This document shows positions 31,900 through 43,757 of a DNA stretch of 64,000 bases, piece after piece. Position 1 is the stretch's first letter. Each line of letters begins with the position of its first letter. Below the pieces are notes generated by a model. The model saw nothing but the letters and a program-made list of their open reading frames with translations, searched no databases and was not told where the DNA came from. Both the position numbers and the translations under genes were made by a program. This DNA comes from Rutpela maculata (taxonomy: Eukaryota; Arthropoda; Insecta; Coleoptera; Cerambycidae). Location: positions 168,838,425 through 168,902,424 of the forward strand of contig OW386285.2 in NCBI GenBank assembly GCA_936432065.2. The letters run 5' to 3'.

Positions 31900-34672
31900 T
31901 GGTTGTGGACGTAAAAAGGCAAAAGGCAGATTGTAATTACCTCCGTCTACTTTCCCAGTGAAGAACGAAGCCCACTTCCAGAGGAAGTAAAAAGCCTCAT
32001 TAAATGGTGCAAAAGAAGAAACAAACATTACATTATTGGCAGTGATGCTAATGCGCACCATCTCATGTGGGGCAGCACAGATACAAACACTAGAGGTGAG
32101 TACCTTTTTGTATATTTGTCTGCAAATAATATCGACATTATCAATAAGGGTAATGAACCCGCTTTTATAAAAGCGGTTAGAAAAGAGGTTTTAGACTTAA
32201 CCCTTGCGGATCCATTTATAACAGACTCTATTAAAAACTGACATGTTACAGATAAACCCTCAATGTCGTATCATAGATATATTTAGTTCAACTTGGGGAC
32301 ATCTGTAACAAGCTTCAAGGAGTGTAGAATACCTACACTGACTGACTGAAGTGTTTACAAGGTACACTTAAAATTGGAGGTTGACACAATAGAGGAATTA
32401 GATATAACCTCATATCAATTACAAAACCTCATAACCTTGTGTCATGAAAAAAGTTGCCCTGTCAAACAATAGCCACCTTAAGGCTGAGATCAGGAAAACT
32501 TTCAATAGAACTAAAAACTCTGGAATCTGAGAGGACTATAAAAAAGCCCTCACAGAGTACAACAAAGAATTGAGAAGGTCTAAAAGAAGATCAAATGAGG
32601 GGATAGATGAATTAGCCCCAGCAGTCCGTCTACAAATAGTCCTTGCAAAAGACCACTCAAATGGAATAGGTCTACTGAAAAAACCCGATGGTCAACATGC
32701 AGAGAGTTAGCAGGAAAACATGAGAGTACTTTTAGGTACTCACTTCCCTGGCTTCCATGTAATCGAAGCCGAAGGTGAACTTCCACAGGCCTACCTGGAA
32801 GAGGATGCACACCGTCGTACCAGGAAAGGAAAAAGGCTAGCTGGAAAAATATTCATCCCTAGCAGAATTAAATGGCCGGTATCGACTTTTAACCCTTTAA
32901 ATCACCAGGCAGGGACGGTATTTTTCTTGCCCTGCTTCAACATGGAACTGAGGAACTTATCCCATGCCTGAGAAGCATATTCCTATACTCTTGGGTATAT
33001 TCCCCAAGCTTGGAGGGAAGTTAAGGTGGCGTTTATCCCAAAAATAGGCAGACGTCTACCAGATGAGCCTAAATTTTATCAGCTTAATCTATTTTCTCCT
33101 AAAAACAATAGAGAAAATATTAGATCAACACATCAGAAGCAAAATCATTACAGGGAAACCGCTTCACTAAAGCAATTTGCCAATTAACCTGGCAAATTAA
33201 CAATAAACGCTCTACACCGCTTGGTTAAAGGCATCGAAAAGACATTTGCAGCAAAGGAACTGGCTTTGTGTATTTTCATAGATATTAGTCTAGGTGCCCG
33301 CGTACATAAATGCAATTTATACATATCCTTGTATAACATCTTGTACGGCATAAGTGCGCCTAGTCTATCACTTTTTTCCTCTGCGAGAATTTTCGTAAAC
33401 GCGGCGTTCCTCCTCGGCATGAAAAAGACGATTTCCACACGTCGGACTGGAAAATCGGCAAATATATTTTGTCCGACAATTCAAAAATTGGATTCTACAT
33501 ATTTTTATTAAGCAATCTTGAAAAAATCAGTTGGTTATCAATAAATGTTTTAAAGTTATGTTATGTTATGTTTAGGGTGGTAGACACCCTTAACGTTCCA
33601 AAATTTTTGTCGGACAGTTTGTAGAAATATATAGAATATATATGTACAATCCAATTCTCAAATTGTCCAACAAAATATATTTGCCGATTTTCCAGTCACG
33701 TTTACGAAAACTTTCGCAGAGGAAAAAAGTGATAGACTAGGCGCAATTATGCCGTACAAGAAGTTATACGAGGATATGTATAAATTGCATTTATGTACGC
33801 GGGCACCTAGACTATATAGAGGGTGCTTTTGACAACACCTCCTATGAATCCATACAAAGAGCCGCGGACAAAAGGGGAATACAGTCCCCAACATTCAAAT
33901 GGATACAATCCATGCTAAGCAGAATAGTTACCACAAATATGGGGAACGAGTCGGCCACCTGCAGTTAGGGGCTGTCCACAAGGTGGAGTCTTATCGCCCT
34001 TGCTGTGGTCAATGGTGATCGAAGATCTCCTCCATAAGCAGATCGTCGAGTAATTATAGCTTCAATGTTCAGGGCTATGCTGATGACCTGGTCGTTACTA
34101 TGAGAGGCAGGCATGAGGTTATAATCTCAAACCACATGAAAATTGCCTTAAACATAATATCTAAATGGTGCCCGTCAGAGGGCCCTAGTGTCAATCCGAG
34201 CAAAACAGTTATTTTTCCTTTCACCAAAAGGAGAAAACTACCTTTGGAAGCTCCTATGTTAAATGGAACCTTACTGAATTTTTCCAGTGAAGTCAAGTAT
34301 CTAGGAGTAATCCTGGATCAAAAACCTACTCAGAACTCGCATACAAAAGCAATCATGACTATATGGACGTGCTGTAGGCTGTTTGCTAAGACTAGGTGTC
34401 TGAAGTCAAACGGATAATGTGTATAGTGGCCAAGAGAAGAGAAACTAGCACAAGGAAACCTGCAGAAACTGCAACGCCTTGCCCGTCTAGAGACTACAGG
34501 ACAATGTGCTCCTGTCCCACAGCAGCTATGGAGGCAATGCTGGACTTACTTCCTCTGCATTTGCATGCGAGGAAGGAGGCAGCACTTAGTGCCTTAAGGC
34601 TGCATCAGGCAATTAAATTTCGACCAGGCGATCTGGTTGGTCAATTGAGAATTTTGGAGCTAATAGTCTAGG
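31900..34672 (+). pseudogene. R1/LOA/I-like LINE ORF2 remnant, interrupted by a MITE
   Basis: Decayed plus-strand pieces in order. The endonuclease end reads YFPSEERSPLPEEVKSL, GSDANAHHLMWGSTDTNTRG, EVLDLTLADP at about 31930-32240. The reverse transcriptase reads AWREVKVAFIPKIGR near 33015, KSTINALHRLVKGIEKT-like near 33200, then FIDI interrupted, continuing EGAFDN at about 33817. The catalytic GYADDLVV is near 34075, then KYLGVILDQK near 34295. The C-terminal PTAAMEAMLDLLPLHLHA lies near 34520. Many frameshifts and stops. No RNase H is attached. The endonuclease and GYADD style point to the R1/LOA/I group rather than CR1. Confidence 0.78.
33290..33815. mobile_element. Palindromic MITE inside LINE reverse transcriptase
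   Basis: The arms, each ~220 bp, start AGTCTAGGTGCCCGCGTAC on the left and end with its complement on the right; the centre is ~80 bp. Removing it rejoins GATATAGAGGGTGCTTTT, the conserved D-I-E-G-A-F of the host LINE, with TAT or ATAT shared on both sides as the target duplication. Open frames in the arms on both strands are products of the palindrome. Confidence 0.85.
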
Positions 34673-36117
34673 AGATATACATACATATATGGGACCTGGG
34701 ATATAACATGTTGGCATTGCTGTTATGTTTTGGCAAATATTTTTCTGAGTATTTTATCTTATGTGAGTCAGACCTCCACCCCTGACCGTTTTGGCGCTAG
34801 CCGCCCCAGAAAATATTCAATTGTGGAACAGAGTATAACACTTTGGGGCTTGGTGTTAGTTGAAGAGGGTAACTTGGCGATCGACATTCGATATATGCCA
34901 ACATTTTTTCTTCATGCAATTGGCAGCACTGGCGACATTGATTATGACCAAAATTGGAACGTAGTATAACACTTTCTGATCAGGCGGAAAATTTTCGTTA
35001 CCAATGCTCATTGCTGGAAAACCATATGCCAACATTTTCTGCTTGCCCATTTTCCAGATTTTTGGCCAAAAATTGGACTTTTGGCCTAAAATGGGCTAAA
35101 ACTGGTGCTTTTCAAAAAAAAAAAAATTGGCACCTTCTCAAACTTGTAGTTTTTGTATCAAAGAATCGTCTTTGCCTAATTAACGTTTGCAACATATATT
35201 TTGTTTCTGTTTTTGTTGTTTTATGTACATGTATAATATCTTTTAGTGCCTAATAAAAATATATTCATATTATTTTATTCAGTTTTTTATTGTATTGTAA
35301 CCAATTTTAAATAAAAACTAATAATATACAGATATGTTATAAGTATCTTTTATCACGTTTGGCATAGTTAAAATAGCTTTTTCTGTGTGGCGGGGTCAAA
35401 AAAGTTTTCTTGGACGCCAGGACCAGTCTGACTCTGACTGTTGGCGTTGGCGTCGTATTTAAAAACCTATTTGATGGATAAAAATAAAATTTGGCAGGTA
35501 GTTCACGCCAAGAAAAAAACCTGACAACTCTTAATGAAAAATATACAGGTTGGATACTTTAAGAGAATAAAACGACAGGAAAATAATATTTGGAATGTGG
35601 TTGACAAAGATGAAATTGAACACAATAATTAATGAATAGAAGGAGCCAAATAGAGAGGGAAGATTTTTGCGAATAATTTTACAAATTTTTTATATTCCTC
35701 ACTTACCGAAGACAAGTATTGTAATCGTGAAAAATTCACTATTCCAGATTATTTAGGATTTTCACATTTCAGATTTAGATTATGGAAATTTAGGTATTTC
35801 AAGTAAGTCAAACAGTCCGCCTATCGTTCGGTCTCTTGGCTCTATATCTAAAAAAAATATTTGACAAAAATAATATGCGGCAGGTACATGAGACTTATTG
35901 CCATGAAAAAATCTGGTATATTTTAATCGAAAAATATAGAGGCTGACACCCCAAAAAATAATCAAGGAAAAAATGTTACGGAAAACAATAATCTGGACTA
36001 AATATGTCAACATTTGACAGCGGATATAATAACGGGTGGTCCCTGGGAACGGGAAGTTTTGAAAACATCATAATTTTGAAAGTAACTTTACTTATTTAAA
36101 ACAAGATATAACAATGG
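34673..36117. other. ICA69 intron, non-coding
   Basis: No supported gene. The start may be LINE 3' UTR. tagtataacacttt occurs twice (about 34832 and 34961), suggesting short duplicated segments. Remaining sequence is AT-rich with runs of A and no recognisable element ends. Confidence 0.4.
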
Positions 36118-36530
36118 CTAGGTAATTATATGCATTTTTGATTTCTTAAAAATAATTCCTGGTAAATATCTTCCCCTTATCTCTATCCACTCTTGAATAC
36201 GATTGGTGAAATTTTCTAAAATAATTTCAGAAAAATGTAGACGTCTTGGGAAATCTGGTTTTATTTCTTGAACTATTTGGATTTTATATGGATAAAGATT
36301 CAGATCCTTGTGTATAATTCTAAGCAAAGAAGATTTACCTAAGCACAACGCCTGGGCTCGTTCTAACTGAACGTTTTGGACTGTGTTCAACAGATGCTCT
36401 GACTCATTCTATGTTTTCAGAGGTTCTAACACTTCTATTGGGTCCTTTAAGTTTGGATTTATGGGCTGTACCTGTTTCTTCAAATTTAGAATCCATGATT
36501 TTATGGCATGAGCGGAAGGAATTCTCCCAT
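36118..36530 (-). pseudogene. DDE transposase N-terminal fragment (Tc1/mariner-like family)
   Basis: The minus-strand reading begins near 36530 with SKLKGPNRSVRTSENIE, then RASVEHSPKRSVRT. A shift follows, then ALCLGKSSLLRIIHKDLNLY, PYKIQIVQEIKPDFPRRL and HFSEIILENF. This is the helix-turn-helix and linker of a widespread insect IS630/Tc1-type transposase family. The catalytic DDE domain is absent. At least one frameshift (near 36380) and a stop are present. Confidence 0.7.
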
Positions 36531-36699
36531 GACGAGGAATCGCAAAGTGCCCAGCAAACACTAATTAGTCTAAAAAACGTTTTGTATGCTACAGAACCTT
36601 ACGTCGAAAAACGGTGTAAATTTACACGTTTATTATCGCGACAAATGTCCGCCCTATTCAACGTTTATAAGTCGTATATGCTGTACGTAAAAAATTAAT

Positions 36700-36870
36700 T
36701 AAACTATGACATTTAATAAACGTTTCACAAATTTTATAAACTGTATATGTAAATAGAAAATTAGTTAAATTATGGCATTTAATAAATGTTTTATAAATGC
36801 ATTTAATAAATGTTTCACGGATACCTGTTTTTAACATTGTATAATGTATGACATTTAATAAACTACCATA
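36700..36870 (+). repeat. Short degenerate repeats of gacatttaataaa
   Basis: Motifs close to gacatttaataaacgtttca occur near 36707, 36773, 36798 and 36849; a related form (gacatttggtaaatgtttca) is at about 39350. A decayed tandem or dispersed repeat. Confidence 0.5.
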
Positions 36871-37337
36871 TAAAGCGAGTACGTATTCCCGGCTACCATA
36901 AAATTATGGGAACGAGTTATCCATCCGCGCATCAGAGGATAACCGCAGAGGCCCAAAACACCTAAGGTGCAATTGAAAAGGGCCTCGAGGCCCTTGAGCG
37001 AGAGAGAACCCGTTTTATTGATCTCACAATACCACCACCCAGATAGTGTGGTTGGAGATTTGCCCATGTTTCGGCTCAAGTTATCCATTTTTCAGATATA
37101 ATGTACCTCTCGAAAGTATTTGACATGGTAACAGTGGTTGAAAGTAGATCAGCAACTTAAAACTAATTTAAATGGTGCCATCTTCCTGTATGAGACTGTA
37201 CTTTTATAAATATAAACAATTTTGGTTTCCTCTTTTTAAATTTGAAATTCATTTATCATTTAAAATTTCTCCAAAAGTATTTTTTAATTTTATATTACTT
37301 GAATTATACCTTGTAGCAAAACAATAAATGGGAGCTC
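36871..37337. other. ICA69 intron, non-coding
   Basis: Contains a moderately GC-rich stretch (36880-37090) with an open frame on the minus strand that resembles nothing I know. No element ends were recognised. Confidence 0.35.
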
Positions 37338-38684
37338 TCTATGTTTTCTGGGATGCTGAACAGGAATCTGAAGTCGTCCAACAAAAACTTTCCCCGCAAA
37401 TATGAGAAATCATCAAAAAACCACTAAAAATGTTTTTTAGTGGTTTTCAGCTTATAACTTGCAAAGCAAGCTATTTACGCAAAAAGTGGTCCCGCAGTAA
37501 AATAAAGAGGAGAAAATTACCTACAATTTATGTCTGTAACATTTTTTTGTACGTCGTATGGTTTCCACACAAAAGAGTGTTGAAATATCAGGAAATCAGT
37601 AGTTTTTGGAAAATAGCAAATAAATAAATAAATAAATTACAATTTTCCCCTCAAGTGAATTATTTCATCTGCAGTACCCTTCCTTTCAACGTGTTTACCT
37701 GGCACGTCCTTGACCAAATTGAGGTATAAATGCTACCTTAGGTATGCATACAGAACAACAGCCCATTTGGCGTCCCTACCTCCTACCGAGGCTGCAGCAC
37801 AGCAACATTCGCTGAGAGTATACTTTCAAGTACAACAATGGCTTGGAAATGAAAAAGATCCTGAGCACTGAGGTTGGAAGAAAACCAAAGGTGGTTTGCA
37901 GCCAGTACCAACGCTACAGTCACTAGCACCTGAAGCAGTTTTAAAACTTATTTCTTGCAAATGCATGAAGACCTGTGGATGCAAAAAAGCAGGCCTCAAC
38001 TGTTCCAATATGTGCCTGAACTGCGAGAACAGCTGCAATAACATGCCCGTTGCAGAAATTGAAGAAGAAGCTGAGGATGACCCGGAGTTCTCTGAATTAC
38101 TTGATATGCATTATGCATAAATAATTCTATCTCACCTTTATTTCTTCACTCACTATTTATTTGTGTGTTCAAAATATGTTTTTTAATATCAATAAATTGT
38201 ACAAGTATTTGGAATTAGGTCACTGATTATTTGTTTTAGGCATAGAAGAACTGGAAGGCTGCCCTGAAGAAATTATAGAACCCGTGTCTAAGAGGCTCGT
38301 ATTAGTACTTAAATACATATAAATTGTACAGAAATTCACCTCTTTCATTAGCATATAGAATAATGTTTACCTACATGAAATAAAAAATATATATTATTGA
38401 TGTTTTTTGCTATTTTCCAAAAATTACTGATTTCCCTGATATTTCAACACTCTTTTGCATGGAAACCATAAGACGTACAAAAAAATGTTAGAGACATAAA
38501 TTGTAGATAATTTTCTCCTCTTTATTTTATTATAGGACCACTTTTTGCATACATAGCTTGCTTTGCAAGTTATAAGCTGAAAAAACATTATTTTTAGTGT
38601 TTTTTGATTATTTCTCATATTTGCGGAGAAAATTTTTGTTGGACGACTCCAGATTCATGTTCAGCACACCAAAAAACATAAAAT
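37338..38684 (+). mobile_element. Inverted-repeat element (~1.35 kb) carrying a cysteine-rich gene tail
   Basis: The arms 37338-37623 and 38403-38684 (about 285 bp) are inverted copies. For example, gaagtcgtccaacaaaaact at 37370 mirrors ttgttggacgactcc at 38635, and cttataacttgcaaagcaag mirrors cttgctttgcaagttataag. The ~780-bp centre holds the gene fragment at 37740-38120 and an exon-like stretch at about 38240-38320. The arms show no similarity to those of the element at 26458-28458. Confidence 0.82.
37740..38120 (+). pseudogene. Cysteine-rich C-terminus of a multicopy arthropod gene family
   Basis: Reads in one frame TEAAAQQHSLRVYFQVQQWL, GNEKDPEH, one in-frame TGA at about 37867, GWKKTKGGLQPVPTL, then the cysteine-rich module ISCKCMKTCGCKKAGLNCSN, MCLNCENSCNN, and an acidic tail EIEEEAEDDPEFSELLDMHYA ending in TAA. 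The spacing of the nine cysteines (C-x-C, C-x-C, C-x3-C, C-x2-C, C) recalls metal-binding CXC/tesmin-like modules, but the family is uncharacterised to my knowledge. Further coding-like sequence preceded by a possible acceptor (gttttag) follows at 38239: IEELEGCPEEIIEPVSKRL. Function not assigned. The 5' part of the gene is missing. Confidence 0.65.
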
Positions 38685-39539
38685 AAACCGCTAGAAACTA
38701 TTACACCCGAACTTTCCACTTCAAACTACCATTTGATTGGACTAAATATGAATTTCTGCTTCTGAGAGTAGCCGGGCATTATGCAATCCGGTTTGCAGTG
38801 TATTGGAGAGTTGCCTATGTAGTTGGCTTTTAAATTATAAATGGCTACCATAAAAAGTGCATTCCACTGCTTATCTAAAAATTATTGTTTTTTTTCTACT
38901 TTTTCCTGAACTACTTTGTGCTTGAAAACGACTAGCCCACTGAATTATTACTAAACCAAAAATCTGTAAGGTACAGAGTGAACCTTTTCGGTTCAATAAA
39001 ATAATTTTATATTGTTAATAACTTTATTATTTGTGCCTGCTCATTTTGTAGGTAGGTAAAATGTAAAATATTCCCTTATAATGTTAAAATTTGTGATTTT
39101 CGTTTGTTCATAAGTGTAAAGAAACGTGTTTGTACTTTACAATTTGTGGATTATTGATTTATTTTGTAGCTTGCAAACTTGAACAAAATCGTTTTTTGAA
39201 ATTTGAAAGTTTAATCAGTTAATAACCATACCAGCCAGCCCTGAGAAATTTTCTACCGTATCTTCACAACCTATACCATTCCTCTGTTAAGTAAACTTAA
39301 TTTTTTTAATTAAAAGTATTGTAATGATAATATATTTTTACACTGTATATGACATTTGGTAAATGTTTCATAAATACGTTTATAAGCTGTTTGATTCGTT
39401 CACTGGTTCTGATATAATAATCCAAACTGTCATTAATGCTCTCATTTATTAGTTCTTTGAAAGTCATATGACAGACCGAGATATTTTCTTCAGATTGCAT
39501 CGACTTTTCTTTCAATAATTTACGGCTACTCAATGTTTG
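38685..39539. other. ICA69 intron, non-coding
   Basis: AT-rich sequence without supported frames. The 91-codon minus-strand frame at 39581-39306 overlaps repeat sequence and has no family features. Confidence 0.4.
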
Positions 39540-39735
39540 TAGTTGTGTATAACGGTCAGTGGCTAAAATTTTGCCTTGCAATCCTCATTCAAATTGTTAA
39601 TTTCAATCTTTATTGTTGGTATCCAAAAATTTGGAATGTCCAAAACTAAAATTATGTACAAGAAAACTGCGAAGAAAATGTGCAACAATTATATTAAAAG
39701 TTCAAAGTTCAACAAACCAGCGAAGAGTGTAATTT
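39540..39735 (+). repeat. tRNA-Cys-like SINE-type repeat, copy 2
   Basis: The degraded head ggtcagtggctaaaattttgccttgcaatcc matches the copy at 25375, but its B box is lost. The body (tttggaatgtccaaaactaa, then ttatgtacaagaaaactgcg, then gtgcaacaattatatt) is collinear with copy 1. Confidence 0.6.
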
Positions 39736-40208
39736 TTACTCTAGTTATTATATTAAAATCATTTTTAAACCACATATATCATGTATTTTATACGTTCGGT
39801 TGTTTATTGGACTATTATGGTTAATGAACGATGTATTTTATACCAAAGATTAAAACTTGTAGTAAAATTTAGGTTAATGATATACCAGAATAAAAGTAAA
39901 AGAAATACGTTTATTAGTGGTTTATGACCAACATATTTTATACAAATAATTAATACATACCATAAATATGAAGTCTTTGCTAAATGTTGATTTAACGTAT
40001 ATGACGTACCTATATTGACAGTTTATTTAAAATGTCTTTTAAATCAAGATTTACTACCTTTAGTGGAAATTTAGTAGATCATATATATAATTAAAACGCA
40101 AAATCATAATTTGGTATATCATAAATGTATAATTATTATACCAAAACCATTTTTAAACCATTGAAACATATATTTTACGTATATTGGACGTACCACTGTT
40201 TGCTAGGA
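39736..40208. other. ICA69 intron, repeat-like AT-rich DNA
   Basis: Phrases such as catttttaaaccacatatat (39764) and catttttaaaccattgaaac (40149) recur, and tttataccaaa-type phrases are frequent, so this is probably decayed repeat sequence. No gene. Confidence 0.4.
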
Positions 40209-42262
40209 TAGCAGCGAAAACAAAAATTTTTTTGTTTACATTTTTGAATACATATATTCGTAGGTAATGATAATATCAACATTTTTACCTACCTACAAAT
40301 TATGACCCAAGAGCTAATAAGAAATTCTCAAAATAATTTTGATGACCAACCCGTATTTTTCAGGTAAAACTAGTAACCTAGTCCTATTCGGACCGATTTT
40401 AACCGAAAGGAGGGCTCTTAGCTTTAATTTAAAAAAAAAATTAAGTCCCTATGTACTAGGGACTTGTTGGGACCAGTCGTCGGCGCCGTTTCCACCGCTA
40501 GCGCATTTTTTATGTTAAACTAAATTAAACTAAAATAGATATATTAACCTGGACCTTTTCGGATCCATTTTAATTGAAAGGTGGGCTCTTTACCTTTAAT
40601 TTAAAAAAAAAAATTGAGTCCCTAGTACATCTAACATAGAAGTCAACCACGAAACAGACGACAGCGTTTTCGCTGCTAGAGAGTAATTTCTCAAGTAATA
40701 TGTTAATAAAAAAAAAAAAAAAATGAATAGCCTGGTCCATTTCAGACCACTTTTAATCAAAGGGGGGGGTCTTTAGCTTTAATTTAAAAAAGAAATTAAG
40801 TCCCCTGCACATCTAACATAGAAGTTAATCGGGAAATAGTCGTTGACGGCGTTTCCGCTGATAGCGCATTTTTTTATGGGCCAGGTTAATAGATCTTATT
40901 TTATTTTAGTTTAACATAAAAATGCACTAGCAGCGGAAACGTCAATGACTATTTTGTGATTAACTTCTGTTAGATGTGCTGGGGATCGAAAATATCATGA
41001 TATTTATATAAATATCAGACAAACTGATATATACCACAAAAAACGTGATATATATCACTTTTTGATATTTATGATATTTATTTTTATTTTTTTAATTCAT
41101 GTAACGTTTAATAAAACCACGATTGAATTTAAAACAGTGCATATCATATTTTAAATCGTTTTTATTCAATGTTTTTTAAGCTTATTATGTCTTGGCTCTG
41201 AAAATGTAACAAACAAAACATAAATTCTAACAATTTAAAATAAAGTCAAATTCTGTTCAGCTGCCTCGGGTGCAGGCACCCGCCCGAAAGTTCTTCTCAC
41301 GGCCCAATGATGTATCACTTTACCCGGGTTACCTCCTCTATCCTCCCAGCTGCATTTGGGTATCATCAGGTTCGTACAAGTGGGAAGAGAATCATGAGTT
41401 TTGTTACATCAAAATTAAAATGACGATCTTGCCCCGTCCAACTGTAAAGCTAAGCAGCTGAAAAGAATCTGGCTTAAAAAACATAACAAAATTGCTCTCA
41501 TAGATGTTCAATATTAGTATTATAAGGACAATAAAGAAGTACCTATAAGTATTAAAATGAAACTAATTTTAAAAAAAATATATATATTTTTCACCAATGG
41601 TGTAGGTGTTTAATCGCGCACCATAGGCGTAGGCGTTTTATTTTTATATTTATTATTACTTCTCATTTTATTTTAGTGTATCTTAAAAAATGTGCTAGCA
41701 GCGAAAACGGTGTGAACGTCTATTTTGCGGCTAACTTCTATGTTAGGATGTACTAGGGACTCAATTTTTTTTTTAAATTAAAGGTAAAGAGCCCACCTTT
41801 CGATTACCTTCTATGTTAGATGTAGGTACTGGGAACTTAATTTTTTTTTAAATTAAACCTAAAGAACCCACCCTACGATTAAAAGTGGTCTGAAATGGGC
41901 CAGGCTATTCAATTTTTTTTGATTATTTGAGAAATTACGCTCTAGCAGCGAAAACGCTGTTGTCATTCGCGGCTAACTTCTATGTTAGATGTACTAGGGG
42001 CTTAATATTTTTTAATTAAAGCTAAAGAGACCTCCTTTCGATTAAAATCGGTCTGCATAGGGCCAGGTTACTATTTTTTTTTAATACGAGTTTTACCGGA
42101 AAAATACGCGTTGGTCTTCAAAATTATTTTGAGAATTTAAGGCTAATAACCTTCTTATTAGCTCTTGGGTCATAATTTGTAGGTAAAAATGTTGATATTA
42201 TCATTACCTACAAATATATGTATTCAAAAATGTAAACAAAAAAATTTTTGTTTTCGCTGCTA
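40209..42262. mobile_element. Foldback-type DNA element with tandem-repeat arms (~2.05 kb)
   Basis: The ends are inverted: tagcagcgaaaacaaaaatt at 40209 and its complement closing at 42262, followed inward by taggtaatgataatatcaac / gttgatattatcattaccta. Each long arm is built of ~160-175-bp subrepeats (left arm units near 40380, 40547, 40725; right arm units inverted near 41690, 41820, 41930). Each unit contains a ctaacatagaagt-type block, a poly(A/T) tract, agctttaattta and a ctagcagcgaaaacg block. The centre (about 40990-41670) is mostly unique. Arms of tandem subrepeats are the hallmark of Foldback/Galileo-like elements. No transposase was found. Confidence 0.8.
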
Positions 42263-42759
42263 GTTTCGTTGCTAAAATCAGTCTCGTCTAAATTGTACTA
42301 ATGGTGCGGCAGTATGTACCTGATTTATTGGAATCCATTAAAAACTGTCAAAAAGGGTAGGGAAGTTAAAATCGCAAATTAATAAATCCGTGAATGCAGA
42401 TGCTGGAATTAATAGGAAAATATAAATAATGAAATTTCTAACATATTATACAAGTGGAATAAAATATATTTAAATTACATGGATCTAAAAACCTAAAAAA
42501 AAAATAGATGTCAGAAAGCAAATTATAAATAATTAATGATATATAAGGAAGAACTGAATATAGTAAAAAGCTGCTCGCCATTGAAAGTAATTCTTAACTG
42601 AAATTACGGGATTCACAGTATAAAGTCGAACAGAGTGCATTATTAAAACCATTCATAAAATCATGGCATAAAACGAGAGACTGGGGTATTAACAGTTGTA
42701 GTTCAAATAGTTGTGATCTAAAAGAAAATGTATCCCCAAGTGATAATAGTTATGTAAGG
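42263..42759. other. ICA69 intron, non-coding
   Basis: AT-rich sequence without supported frames or repeats. Confidence 0.45.
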
Positions 42760-43085
42760 CTGGATCTGGATTACTGAGTAAAGTGACAATGGGGGTTCTT
42801 ATTATCATGATCAGTGTCTTCGGGAGGCAGGCATATTCTACGATCTGGGTCTTAGTATCAAGTTAGTGGAAGTGAAAGTTAAGAGTCTTGGCTTCCAAAA
42901 TAACTGTTCGAGCTGTTGAACAGCTCAATCCGCTATTGTGGGAGCTAAGATTCTTAGCTCCGCTTGCCACTACTTCAATACTAAGACCTAAATCCTAAAA
43001 CTGACCCCCAAACACACTCCTGTGGCACCGATAATGATGACCTCCCTAAGTACTCCCCTTGTCACTCAGTGATTCAGAATCGGTT
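42760..43085. repeat. Imperfect palindrome / MITE, ~325 bp
   Basis: The left arm (ggattactgagtaaagtgac ... gggtcttagtatcaagttagtgg) mirrors the right arm (ccactacttcaatactaagacc ... gtcactcagtgattcagaatc) with small indels. The centre carries a perfect short hairpin (gagctgttgaacagctc). Confidence 0.75.
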
Positions 43086-43757
43086 TTACTTAATTACTCC
43101 AGCATATGTACAATCTTTGAGAAAAGAAAATATCTTGTATTAATGTATATACAAACTTACAAACCTTAAGTTTAAACTGGTACAAAACCATTAACAAAAA
43201 CTCCTTATTCAATTTTAATAAGTTTACATTGCAAATGTTGTATTTAATTTATTTAAGTACATAATCTATATAACAAAAAGCATAACAATCCCACGGGGGC
43301 ATGATACGCTCCTTGTTGGCCTGATGGTGAACCAGAGGGGAAATCAAACAACCGTTTACGTTTGTGTTAGGTATATGGCATTTTTTCCTTTCGTTGAAAT
43401 GCATTTAATATAATGTGCAGTATACTGCTTGAGATAATAGGATAGCATAAATTAAAAGATTAAAAGAGGTGTGGATGTTTCACTATCACGCTGGAAAATA
43501 TAATAGAAAAACCTGCTCTAATAAATAATTGTCAACTGATGTACAAAATCAATGACGAGAATAATGTTTTAGGTTTTTTTTTGTTCAGCTTGTATTTTGA
43601 AAGTGATACAGGTCCATGCTTTGGCAGATTTTGGTGCAAGCATATATTAAAAATATATTTGTTGGAAATGCAGTTATGATTTAAAATGCATACAATGTTA
43701 TGTAAAAAAAGTTCTTTAGTTGTGCTATTCTTAGGCATGTTTATACAAGTGACTTAC
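43086..43757. other. ICA69 intron, 5' end
   Basis: AT-rich, no element recognised. It ends (minus strand) at the donor GTAAGT, 43757-43752. Confidence 0.5.

Noticed and set aside
33184..33894. Open frames beginning near LGARVHKCNLYI on both strands
   Set aside because: They come from the palindromic MITE arms.
37896..38120. Complete small cysteine-rich host gene
   Set aside because: The frame continues upstream through an in-frame stop with family-conserved residues, so this is the tail of a longer broken gene.
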